Below, piece by piece: positions 45,355 to 53,048 of a DNA stretch of 64,000 nt. Each line of letters starts with the position of its first letter. Within the stretch, counting starts at the first letter, position 1. The notes under the pieces are model-generated. The model was not told where the DNA came from and made no database searches. It worked only from the letters and a program-made list of their open reading frames with translations. Origin of the DNA: Bacteroidota bacterium (GTDB lineage Bacteria > Bacteroidota > Bacteroidia > Flavobacteriales > Flavobacteriaceae); assembly GCA_024279425.1 (NCBI GenBank), contig JAJRRO010000092.1, positions 62,001 to 126,000 on the forward strand, in the 5' to 3' direction. A program made the position numbers and the translations under genes.

Positions 45355-46673
45355 TGTAATACATAATTTGCTCTCTTGTTTCTTATTCTTTCTGAGAGTT
45401 TATTTCTGACACTTAATTTAATAAACAGGCCCATTAGTGATCTGTCTTTAAAGAGCCATCTCAGTATAACCATGGACAAACTCCGCCAGTTGAAGAATGC
45501 ATCCATTACCTCTTTCCTTGCTGCCAAAATCCCTTCATGAGTATAGTGTTTAAATTTTGTAGTAGGAATGTCCTTTCTCAAACTATCCCAGTCAATAGTT
45601 GTTCTGCCTTCTGCTTCCAATTGTTTGTGCAGTTTTGTTCCGGGCCAGGCTGTCATAAAAAACACACGAACAAAATCGACCTTAATATCTTTCAATTCTT
45701 TAATTAAAACCTTGTGATAATCATCTTTTTGGTTATCCATTCCAAGGATGCATGATGCAATCACAGCAATTTTCTGTTTATGGATCTTTTTGACAGCTTC
45801 TTTATAGTTAACCCCAATATTATGTCTTTTACTTATCGACTTTAAACTTTCAGGGTCAGTTGATTCAAATCCAATAAACACTGTTCTGCACCCTGCTTCA
45901 TACATTAATTGCATAAGTTCAGGCTGCTCAGCAATGTTGATCGATGCCTGGCAGCCCCAAATAAATTTGTAGTTCCGTTTGATTATTTTATTCAACAATA
46001 CTTTACGGTCCTCAGAATCTTTTTTTGAATATCCAATAAAATTCTCGTCGGTAACAACTACGATCGAACTATCCTGTATCGAATCAAAATCTTGCAGTAT
46101 GGTTTCATGTGGGATGGTCCTATATTTTCTGTTTTTGTATATGGTCAAATAGCAAAATGAGCAAGCATAAGGACAACCTCTTGAGGTCATAACTGATGGG
46201 TAATGATAATTGTTGTGCATTAGACTTCGGCGCGGTGTTCCAATATTTTCTAAAGACACATCCATAGGGCCAAAGTATCTTTCCTTTGCTTTCTTGTTTT
46301 CAAAATCTTCCAGAAATTGCTTCCATGGTTTTTCTCCTTCTCCAAGAATAACAGTGTCAAAATGTTCCAATGCCTCTTCAGGAAGAGACGATACGTGGGC
46401 TCCACCAATGACCGTCTTTATTCCACGCGCCCGCAGTTTATCCCCAATTTCATATGCACGTGATATACCTGATGATAAACTGGAAACAGCCACAAGGTCT
46501 GCAATTATGGTGTCGGGATTCATATCTTCGCCTACATATTCATCGTATAAGCTTATGTTGTAGTACTCAGGTGTATGGCTTGCAAGATATGCCAATGCCA
46601 ATGGACTGTAGAGCATTTCTGTCCCAACATTTTCCTTCACCAATGAAGGGTAACACATTGCTAGTTCAATCAT
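45336..46673 (-). CDS. B12-binding radical SAM protein
   Basis: A 445-residue cytoplasmic enzyme. Residues 1-~125 form a cobalamin-binding Rossmann-like domain (YSPLALAYLASHTPEYYNIS, VIGGAHVSSLPEEALEHFDT, VILGEGEKPW), without an evident DxHxxG motif. The radical SAM core has the cluster motif RGCPYACSFCYL (C167, C171, C174), the GGE-like VVTDENFIGYS, and FIGFESTDPESLKSISKRHN. After ~360 a helical C-terminal domain follows (ILAARKEVMDAFFNWRSLSM). The class methylates unactivated carbons or rearranges substrates in natural product and cofactor pathways; the substrate here is unknown. It is encoded just upstream of a PqqD-like protein, which suggests a peptide-modifying or leader-recognising pair. 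Confidence 0.88.
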   Translation of the reverse strand: MIELAMCYPSLVKENVGTEMLYSPLALAYLASHTPEYYNISLYDEYVGEDMNPDTIIADLVAVSSLSSGISRAYEIGDKLRARGIKTVIGGAHVSSLPEEALEHFDTVILGEGEKPWKQFLEDFENKKAKERYFGPMDVSLENIGTPRRSLMHNNYHYPSVMTSRGCPYACSFCYLTIYKNRKYRTIPHETILQDFDSIQDSSIVVVTDENFIGYSKKDSEDRKVLLNKIIKRNYKFIWGCQASINIAEQPELMQLMYEAGCRTVFIGFESTDPESLKSISKRHNIGVNYKEAVKKIHKQKIAVIASCILGMDNQKDDYHKVLIKELKDIKVDFVRVFFMTAWPGTKLHKQLEAEGRTTIDWDSLRKDIPTTKFKHYTHEGILAARKEVMDAFFNWRSLSMVILRWLFKDRSLMGLFIKLSVRNKLSERIRNKRANYVLQQNKNL

Positions 46674-46851
46674 ACAGTTGAAATTTATTTTTTATCGACC
46701 AACTAAAGACAGATCTATCTTGAGAACTAAAAGATAGTAAATTTTAATTATAATAATCGATAAAAGAAGGCTGTATTATAGCACTGTTTTTTATGTTCTA
46801 CAACATTTTTAATTCCACAAACCAAGTAGTTGCCAAATCGATTTTGCCATC

Positions 46852-46941
46852 ATGCAGGTGGTGAAGGATTATGGCCTTTATGCCCGTCGCAACATAGCAA
46901 AAATGGGTTGCAAAAAATTGGATCGTTTTATTGAACTTTAG
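46852..46941 (+). other. Short frame in the intergenic region, unassigned
   Basis: A 29-residue frame, MQVVKDYGLYARRNIAKMGC followed by KKLDRFIEL. It looks protein-like and may be the end of a decayed gene because the frame is open upstream to about 46813. I do not recognise it. Confidence 0.25.
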
Positions 46942-46946
46942 TTTAG

Positions 46947-47337
46947 CTATTTAGCCTTTTTCCACCGTCCATTTCTTATTCTTAAATAGACCATTTGTCA
47001 GGTATGATATGCGTTATGAGAACAATCATTGGTAATGTCCGTTCTCCATTTATCCAATTGTTTTTCGAAGATATATTCCACCAACTCTTTCCACTTGGTT
47101 TGTATACTATTTTTTAGCCGCTAAATTCCATTCCATTATACATATCAAATGTAATTTCATTGTCATCATTGAAGTCCGGCGGGGTATTTCCCATAAAAGC
47201 ATTTAGAACCCTTTCATTCCAAAATATTAGGTTGGACACCAATTGGCAATGGAGTGGTTTTCTGTTTTATCGGTCCAATTGGCCTGCTCAACCGTAAGAT
47301 GCTAAAAATCAACTTGTAATTCCCTAGGGGAACTCAA
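46947..47337 (-). pseudogene. Multiply broken, unidentified gene remnant
   Basis: Three pieces of coding-like sequence lie in order on the minus strand but in different frames. Piece 1 (47337 to about 47239): ELQVDF, a TAG, then HLTVEQANWTDKTENHSIAN with W. Piece 2 (about 47239-47114): LVSNLIFWNERVLNAFMGNT, then PPDFNDDNEITFDMYNG and a stop. Piece 3 (about 47120-46998): IQTKWKELVEYIFEKQLDKW, then RTDITNDCSHNAYHT and TGA, with a readable tail to a TAG at 46947. The composition is far from random, so this is one decayed gene of at least ~125 codons with two frameshifts and two to three stops. I do not recognise the family. Confidence 0.6.
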
Positions 47338-47427
47338 TTAGAAAATAGAAATTCACTTTAAACTTTCTACTAATAAATTCGTATATTCAATTCCAGATGA
47401 TTCTGGTCAATGTTAAATATTTTTGCT

Positions 47428-47931
47428 ATGTTAGAACTCAAGCCACTTTCCAACGAATCAATTCCCAAGGCCGTAATCAGAGCAAAGCACTATCGTCTGT
47501 TAAATGAACCTTGGCAGGCCGAAAGTATTTGCAGGGACATTCTCAAGGTTGATCCTGGGCACAAACTTGCGCTGTTGTATCTTATTTTAGCGATTACCGA
47601 TCAGTTCGGTACTGAAAAAAGTTCTTCTTATTCTGAAGCAAAGGATTTATGCGAACAGTTAACCGATGAATACGATCGATATTATTATCGAGGTATTATA
47701 GAAGAACGTTTCGGGAAGGCCACCTTAAAGCGGGCAACACCTCGGGTTAAGTATATCGCCTACGAATACTATCGATGTGCTATGGATTTTTTCGAAAAAG
47801 CGGAGAAGATTCTGCCCAAAGGTAATCAAGATGCTATTTTAAGATGGAATGCCTGTGTAAGGGGAATTCAAGAATTTGATCTCAAACCTTCTCGGGACGA
47901 AAAACGGGTACAGCCATTTTTAGATGTCTGA
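47428..47931 (+). CDS. TPR-like cytoplasmic protein next to the succinate dehydrogenase operon
   Basis: About 167 residues from the ATG at 47428 (MLELKPLSNESIPKAVIRAK); an ATG at 47410 adds six residues. Residues ~15-60 form a TPR-like helix pair (ERYRLLNEPW-like ending in EPWQAESICRDILKVDPGHK, then LALLYLILAITDQFG), and the rest is helical with YYYRGIIEERFGKATLKRAT and AMDFFEKAEKILPKGNQDAI. The C-terminus DEKRVQPFLDV is charged. There is no signal peptide. It is convergent with the sdhB gene. A role in dehydrogenase assembly is possible but unproven. Confidence 0.75.
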   Translation: MLELKPLSNESIPKAVIRAKHYRLLNEPWQAESICRDILKVDPGHKLALLYLILAITDQFGTEKSSSYSEAKDLCEQLTDEYDRYYYRGIIEERFGKATLKRATPRVKYIAYEYYRCAMDFFEKAEKILPKGNQDAILRWNACVRGIQEFDLKPSRDEKRVQPFLDV

Positions 47932-48051
47932 TTTAAGACCAGTTCAGTAAAAGGACAAGTCTACTTAATGCATATTTCATAGGGGGCACATAATCCTGTT
48001 CTTTGGGGACTGATCAGGTAAATTCAACCTTCGATTTTATAGAGGATTTTT

Positions 48052-48825
48052 TTAAGGCTTTATGGGAGGAAGTTTCTTCTTCCTTTTACCAAATATTTTC
48101 CGTGATAATATGGTCACCGGGTCATAAAACCGATCAATTACACGCTCCTTGAGCGGAATAATCCCATTATCAGTAATGTTGATATCCTCAGGACATACTT
48201 CGGTACAGCAACGGGTAACATTGCACATGCCCGAACCGAATTCTTTTTTAAGTTCTGGTATCCTATCCACTATATCCAAAGGATGCATTTCGAGGCTAGC
48301 CACGCGAATCATAAATCTGGGGCCAATAAATTCATCCTTTTTATCGTGGTCCCGAAGGATGTGACATACATTTTGGCACAAATAACATTCAATACATTTC
48401 CGGAATTCTTGAACACGGCCCACATCTTCCTGATACATCACATATCCCTTATCGGTCTTCGCTTCGGGAGCTAATTTTACAGGCTTAATTCTTTTGTTCT
48501 GCGTGTAGTTCCAGGAAACGTCAGTAACGATATCCTTGATGACCGGAAAGGTTTTTAAGGGCGTAATGGTAATTGTTTCATCCGGGCCATATTGGTTCAT
48601 CCGGGTCATACAGGACAATTTCGGTTTTCCATTAATTTCCACACTACAGGATCCACATTTTCCCGCCTTGCAGTTCCATCTAACCGCTAGGTCATTGGCC
48701 AGTTCTGCCTGAATTTTAAGAACCACGTCCAAGACCACCATTCCTTCGTTTACTTCTGTTTCGAAATTAACCAGCTCGCCATTTTTATGGTCTCCCTTAT
48801 AAATCTGAAATTTACGCGTTGCCAT
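48052..48825 (-). CDS. sdhB: Succinate dehydrogenase/fumarate reductase iron-sulfur subunit
   Basis: A 257-residue electron-transfer subunit on the inner face of the membrane. The [2Fe-2S] cluster ligands are in NCKAGKCGSCSVEINGK (residues ~52-68) with a fourth Cys in KLSCMTRM. The [4Fe-4S] and [3Fe-4S] clusters use CIECYLCQNVC (~143-153) and CNVTRCCTEVCPEDIN (~200-215). All ligands are present. Third gene of a unit read sdhC-sdhA-sdhB. By eye the base composition of this block is more GC-rich than its flanks. Confidence 0.95.
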   Translation of the reverse strand: MATRKFQIYKGDHKNGELVNFETEVNEGMVVLDVVLKIQAELANDLAVRWNCKAGKCGSCSVEINGKPKLSCMTRMNQYGPDETITITPLKTFPVIKDIVTDVSWNYTQNKRIKPVKLAPEAKTDKGYVMYQEDVGRVQEFRKCIECYLCQNVCHILRDHDKKDEFIGPRFMIRVASLEMHPLDIVDRIPELKKEFGSGMCNVTRCCTEVCPEDINITDNGIIPLKERVIDRFYDPVTILSRKIFGKRKKKLPPIKP

Positions 48826-48904
48826 ATTTTTTCGAGTTAGTAGTTGGAATTTGTACCATCTAAGGATCCAACGATTATAATTTTTATTCCATTACTTGTA
48901 ATAA

Positions 48905-50764
48905 TCAGGTTTTACCCTGTTCCCTTTCTTTTTCAATTTCCATTTCAAGGGTGTCAATAGACGATTTTGCAATACGTTCCAATTCCGCGTCAGGTGCAGG
49001 TCGTTCGACCTTAACCAATCGCATCTCTCCATCATCTCCTTTGGTAATCACAATATTATAGTGAAGCCAATGCTCCTGCTCGCCGGGGAAATCTGCACGC
49101 GTATGTGCCCCCCTGCTTTCTTCCCGTAATAGTGCGGCATGGGCAACTGCTTCGGATGTAATTAACAGATTGCGCAGTCCCAAGGCCTCGTGCCAACCAG
49201 GGTTAAATTGACTTGTCCCTTTTGCTTTCACGGTTTTATATGCCTCCTTGATTTTTCCCAAGGTATCGATACCCTTATTCAACTCCTTTTCTGTTCTGAT
49301 GATACCTACATTGGCTTGCATATTATGTTCCAATTCTTCGTGTAGAAGATAAGGATTTGCTCCGGATTCACGATTTAAAATAGTCGTGGCATTTCGAATT
49401 ATTCGGATCACTTTATCCTTGTCCAATTCCGAATGTGTAGCCACTTTTTTGGCGTATTCGGCTGCATTTTTACCAGATAAATAACCGAAAACGAGAAGAT
49501 CCGATAAAGAATTCCCACCTAGGCGATTTGCTCCATGCATCCCCGCTGCACACTCTCCACAGGCAAACAAACCCGGGACTGAACTCATGGTCGTGTCGGC
49601 ATCAACCCGTATTCCACCCATAAAATAATGGCATGTAGGACCAACTTCCATGGGTTCTTTGGTAATGTCCAATTCTGCCAAAACTTTAAACTGGTGGAAC
49701 ATGGAGGGTAATTTCTTCTTGATGTCCTCTGCAGATCTTTGCGTGGCAATATTAAGATACGCGCCCCCATGTTTAGAACCCCTTCCTGCCTTCACTTCTT
49801 CATTAATGGCCCGCGCAACGACATCACGTGTAAGCAGTTCTGGCGGGCGTCTGGCATTAGGGTCTCCCTTAAGCCAACGAGCGGCCTCTTCCTCGGTATC
49901 GGCGGTTTCAGAACGAAATCGTTCGGGAATATAATTGAACATAAATCGCGTCCCTTCATTGTTTAAGAGGATTCCACCTTCTCCCCTTACGCTCTCCGTG
50001 ACCAAAAGACCCTTCACCGAGAGGGGCCAAACCATCCCCGTGGGATGAAACTGATTGAATTCCAAATCCATAAGTTCGGCCCCTGCTTCGTACGCCATGG
50101 CGTAACCATCACCAGTGTATTCCCAAGAATTCGATGTTACCTCCCAGGCCTTGCCACCACCTCCGGTAGCAAATATGATGGACTTGGCCTTAAAAATGAT
50201 AAAGGTCCCGGTCTCTCGCCACATGCAGACTATTCCACATACTTCGCCACTTTTATTTGTAAGTAAATCCAAGGCGGTACATTCCATATAAGCTTGGATT
50301 CCTTGATGGATCCCGTAATCCTGTAAAGTGCGGATCATTTCCAATCCGGTTCGGTCCCCCACATGTGCCAATCTTGGATATCTATGACCGCCAAAATTCC
50401 GTTGGTTGATCAATCCGTTCTTGGTCCGGTCAAAAACGGCCCCCCACTCTTCCAAAAGTCGGACACGCTCCGGAGCAAGCTTTGCATGGAGTTCGACCAT
50501 ACGCCATGCATTCAGAAATTTTCCTCCTCGCATGGTATCTCGAAAATGGATCTTCCAATGGTCGCGCGCATCCACATTGCCCAATGCCGCTGCCATGCCG
50601 CCTTCGGCCATCACCGTATGTGCCTTGCCCAATAAAGATTTCATCACAATACCTGTGCTCATTCCTAAGGAAGAAGCTTCAATAGCGGCACTGAGCCCGG
50701 CCCCACCCGCACCGACAATAAGTACATCATGCTCAATGGTTTTTATTTCTGCAATATCTAACAT
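48905..50764 (-). CDS. sdhA: Succinate dehydrogenase/fumarate reductase flavoprotein subunit
   Basis: A 619-residue catalytic subunit carrying covalent FAD. The FAD-binding start is VLIVGAGGAGLSAAIEASSL (residues ~14-33), followed by KAHTVMAEGGMAAAL (with the flavinylation His). The catalytic block is FHPTGMVWPLSVKGLLVTE (~240-258), and the C-terminal region has GANRLGGNSLSDLLVFGYLS. Intact. Oxidises succinate to fumarate with electrons passed to SdhB and quinone; the reverse reaction cannot be excluded. Lies 20 bp downstream of sdhC. Confidence 0.96.
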   Translation of the reverse strand: MLDIAEIKTIEHDVLIVGAGGAGLSAAIEASSLGMSTGIVMKSLLGKAHTVMAEGGMAAALGNVDARDHWKIHFRDTMRGGKFLNAWRMVELHAKLAPERVRLLEEWGAVFDRTKNGLINQRNFGGHRYPRLAHVGDRTGLEMIRTLQDYGIHQGIQAYMECTALDLLTNKSGEVCGIVCMWRETGTFIIFKAKSIIFATGGGGKAWEVTSNSWEYTGDGYAMAYEAGAELMDLEFNQFHPTGMVWPLSVKGLLVTESVRGEGGILLNNEGTRFMFNYIPERFRSETADTEEEAARWLKGDPNARRPPELLTRDVVARAINEEVKAGRGSKHGGAYLNIATQRSAEDIKKKLPSMFHQFKVLAELDITKEPMEVGPTCHYFMGGIRVDADTTMSSVPGLFACGECAAGMHGANRLGGNSLSDLLVFGYLSGKNAAEYAKKVATHSELDKDKVIRIIRNATTILNRESGANPYLLHEELEHNMQANVGIIRTEKELNKGIDTLGKIKEAYKTVKAKGTSQFNPGWHEALGLRNLLITSEAVAHAALLREESRGAHTRADFPGEQEHWLHYNIVITKGDDGEMRLVKVERPAPDAELERIAKSSIDTLEMEIEKEREQGKT

Positions 50765-50783
50765 ACGCGTTCGTTTGTTTTAC

Positions 50784-51638
50784 CTACACCCAAGTGTTGA
50801 GGTCGGTGATATATCCCATAGAAACCATGCGGATATAGAAATCGGCCACAACTATCCAAATTAAACTGAGCCAGGCAAATAGTTCATGGCGTTGGTTGAG
50901 CCAGCCGACAATTTTTCCATTTTTATGTGCTATTTTTCCGTTCATACTACAGGAGTAACAATCCCTACTTCCGCTTACAAGATGTCGTATGGAATGACAG
51001 CCGAAGGTATAGCAGGTCAACAAAATGGGATTTCCCAATAACAGAATGCTTCCTACTCCCAAACCTAATTCCCCTGCCCTAAAAAACGATAGGTAGGCAT
51101 CATAAAAAAAGACGATTATATACATTAGCGCAAAGTACATGGTAATGCGATGTATGTTCTGCACGAGCATGAGTCCTGTTTCTCCTTTATAACCCGATTT
51201 CCGATTCCGGGGCAAGGCACCCACGGCACAGGCTGGCGGAGTTCCTGTGAAGGCCCTATAATATGCTTTTCTATAATAATAGCAGGTGAATCTAAAGATA
51301 CCCGGAACGGCCAATATTAGCAGTGATGGAGAAGGTGGAAGCCAGCTGGGCCACCCCTCGGGCCATGACCCAAAAATGGCATGTGCCATGGGTGCGGCAC
51401 CCTCGACACCTTCTTTAATGAATAGTAAGGGAGAATAAAAAGGAGCTAGATATCCCCCAAATCCTTCTTGTCCCGCGCTGTACCAGTAAAAATCGGCCTG
51501 CCAAGCAGACCAAAATCCGTAAACCAAAAAACTGGTAAGTCCGAAAAGAACAAGCGCAGGATATAGCCACCATCTATCTTTACGTAAGGTTTTTGCAAAA
51601 CCTTTGGAGCGGATGGCAATAGCGGCGTTTGAAGACAT
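50784..51638 (-). CDS. Succinate dehydrogenase membrane anchor subunit
   Basis: A 284-residue membrane protein with about five transmembrane helices (LYPALVLFGLTSFLVYGFW, LILAVPGIFRFTCYYYRKAY, ITMYFALMYIIVFFYDAYLS, LLLGNPILLTCYTFGCH, LFAWLSLIWIVVADFYIRM). It is longer than the ~220-residue cytochrome b anchor usual for Bacteroidota, and looks like the single large anchor of the Sdh1 type described in actinobacteria (low-confidence comparison). Several histidines could bind haem (HRITMYF, HSIRHLV), but I cannot tell whether haem is present. First gene of the operon; the upstream region contains FNR-like and ATTCA dyads. Confidence 0.8.
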   Translation of the reverse strand: MSSNAAIAIRSKGFAKTLRKDRWWLYPALVLFGLTSFLVYGFWSAWQADFYWYSAGQEGFGGYLAPFYSPLLFIKEGVEGAAPMAHAIFGSWPEGWPSWLPPSPSLLILAVPGIFRFTCYYYRKAYYRAFTGTPPACAVGALPRNRKSGYKGETGLMLVQNIHRITMYFALMYIIVFFYDAYLSFFRAGELGLGVGSILLLGNPILLTCYTFGCHSIRHLVSGSRDCYSCSMNGKIAHKNGKIVGWLNQRHELFAWLSLIWIVVADFYIRMVSMGYITDLNTWV

Positions 51639-51740
51639 ACGGTGGGTTGGTTTACGATTTGCTCAAGCGTGCGGAATTATATTTATACAATGTAGTGAAA
51701 AACTTAATTCAATGCTTATTTTTTTAAAGGAAACTAAGCG

Positions 51741-51863
51741 CAAATTTTATATGGATTCACATGAATGTTTACATCATTGAGTTAAATCAAAACATTCATT
51801 AATGAATTGGTTTCCAACTTTATAACACATTCCGGTGCATTTTTACCAATAAAAAAGTACGTA
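51741..51863 (-). promoter_or_regulatory. Palindrome-rich control region of the sdhCAB operon
   Basis: Three dyads lie in 53 bp: ATTCA-CA-TGAAT at 51755-51766, TTGAGTTAAATCAA at 51777-51790 (close to the CRP/FNR consensus TTGAT-N4-ATCAA) and ATTCATTAATGAAT at 51794-51807. A TATAAAATTTG stretch on the minus strand at about 51741-51751 is a loose TAnnTTTG match downstream of them. The 12-mer AAAAAGTACGTA occurs at 51852-51863 and again at 51923-51934. Regulator identity is an inference. Confidence 0.45.
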
Positions 51864-51979
51864 CCGAATCCAGCACCTAATCAGGTGATTTTATATGATA
51901 TCAAATGGATAGTGTAAAAATGAAAAAGTACGTAAACCATTTATTTACAGACTTTTTGAATTTAGAAAAGAATTCTAAG

Positions 51980-52053
51980 TGACCTCGACAGGATTCAAAC
52001 CTGTAACCTTCTGAGCCGTAATCAGATGCGCTATTCAGTTGCGCCACGAGGCC
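51980..52053 (-). tRNA. tRNA-Arg (anticodon ACG)
   Basis: 74-nt cloverleaf on the minus strand: acceptor GGCCTCG pairs with CGAGGTC, anticodon stem CTGA/TCAG encloses TTACGGC with anticodon ACG, and the T-loop is GGTTTGAATCC. A is the discriminator base; CCA is not encoded. Confidence 0.96.
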
Positions 52054-52066
52054 TTTTATAGGGGTG

Positions 52067-52098
52067 CAAATATATTTCTTTTTACCTTTACCACAAAA
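52067..52098 (-). promoter_or_regulatory. Bacteroidota-type promoter for tRNA-Arg
   Basis: On the minus strand TTTTG is followed after exactly 19 bp by TATATTTG (52074-52067), a full match to TTG-N19-TAnnTTTG. The tRNA begins 13 bp further on. Confidence 0.8.
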
Positions 52099-52116
52099 TA
52101 ACCCGAACCTAAAAAA

Positions 52117-52629
52117 ATGAATTTAAAAGCTCTAATTAGGGATGTCCCCGATTTCCCATCCAAAGGGGTGGTTTTTAGGGATATTACCCCACTCTTAAAA
52201 AACCCCGTCACCCTCAAATATACTGAAAATGCCTTGTTGCAGCTTCTGGGTAATGCTAAAATAGATAAAGTGGTAGGTATGGAAAGTAGGGGGTTCTTTT
52301 TTGCGCCAATGCTAGCCGCTAAATTGAATGCAGGCTTTGTGCCGGTGCGTAAACCGGGTAAGTTGCCTTATGATACCCTACGACAAGATTATGACTTGGA
52401 ATATGGTTCTGATGCTTTGGAAATGCATGCTGATGCTATAGTAAAAGGGGATAGGGTTTTGGTTCATGATGATGTTCTGGCAACCGGTGGCACGGCAAAT
52501 GCTACGTGTAGGCTTATTGAAAAAATGGGAGGGAAGATTGTGCAATGCAATTTTCTGTTGGAACTCGATTTTTTAAACGGGAAGGAGAAATTGTTAAACT
52601 ATGAGGTGAAATCACTACTGCATTACTAA
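52117..52629 (+). CDS. apt: Adenine phosphoribosyltransferase
   Basis: A 170-residue purine salvage enzyme converting adenine and PRPP to AMP. The substrate-specific start VPDFPSKGVVFRDITPLL, MESRGFFFAPMLA, FVPVRKPGKLPYDTLRQDYD and the PRPP-binding motif VLVHDDVLATGGTANATCRL (residues ~113-132) are all present. Divergent from tRNA-Arg. Confidence 0.97.
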   Translation: MNLKALIRDVPDFPSKGVVFRDITPLLKNPVTLKYTENALLQLLGNAKIDKVVGMESRGFFFAPMLAAKLNAGFVPVRKPGKLPYDTLRQDYDLEYGSDALEMHADAIVKGDRVLVHDDVLATGGTANATCRLIEKMGGKIVQCNFLLELDFLNGKEKLLNYEVKSLLHY

Positions 52630-52799
52630 CCTAATGTCTTGGAGGTGACAAAGTACCGCCACCCAATAATCGCCATTTGCAATTTTGATGCTTTCGCTAA
52701 ATCTAATCGTTGTTTCGTAAATGAAGGCAATACTACCTTATTTATTTTTGCAATAATTTTAAAAATTGATTTTTCCAATTGCTGTTTCGATTTTTTCAA
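52626..52799 (-). CDS. Small basic protein, possible conserved small gene
   Basis: About 57 residues from a TTG at 52799: LEKSIFKIIAKINKVVLPSF, then TKQRLDLAKASKLQMAIIGW and RYFVTSKTLG. The basic, Leu/Ile/Lys-rich sequence and its ending recall small flavobacterial proteins found beside apt, some of which are labelled SsrA-binding protein in databases (from memory, unverified). There is no ATG in frame near the start; the frame is open further to 52844 but crosses the terminator hairpin. Convergent with apt, overlapping its stop codon by 4 bp. Confidence 0.45.
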   Translation of the reverse strand: MKKSKQQLEKSIFKIIAKINKVVLPSFTKQRLDLAKASKLQMAIIGWRYFVTSKTLG

Positions 52800-52807
52800 A
52801 TGTATAA

Positions 52808-52836
52808 AAAAAGCTCGACTTACTATCGGGCTTTTT
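52808..52836 (+). terminator. Intrinsic terminator downstream of apt
   Basis: AAAAAGCTCGA pairs with TCGGGCTTTTT (one G-T) across a 7-nt loop. A- and T-runs on both sides mean it could act in both directions. It is about 180 bp past the apt stop codon. Confidence 0.7.
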
Positions 52837-52997
52837 GATTGCAATGTAATTCACTTTTTGCTTTTGGTCTTCATCATCTCTTTTGCCAAATCTGTCCCAA
52901 TCAGGGGATAGTAATTAGTATTCATAAATATTTCAAAATGAAATAAATATAGAGGTGTTTTCGGATGATTTTTTTGGATTTCGTTTTTTTGAAAAAA

Positions 52998-53023
52998 AAG
53001 CCGGCCCTTTTTTGGGCCGGCTT
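52998..53023 (-). terminator. Intrinsic terminator of the BlaR1-like gene
   Basis: AAGCCGGCCC and GGGCCGGCTT form a perfect 10-bp GC-rich stem. On the minus strand it is followed by a T run, 26 bp beyond the stop codon of the peptidase gene. Confidence 0.9.
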
Positions 53024-53048
53024 CGAATTAGTTTTTAATTGTATTTAG

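Noticed and set aside
46852-46941. 29-residue frame as candidate precursor peptide for the radical SAM enzyme
   Set aside because: It lies on the opposite strand about 180 bp upstream of the radical SAM start, and its frame is open further upstream like a decayed gene. No repeated core motif is seen.
49650-49934. 94-codon + strand frame inside sdhA
   Set aside because: Antisense shadow of the flavoprotein gene, explained by its higher GC content reducing stop codons.
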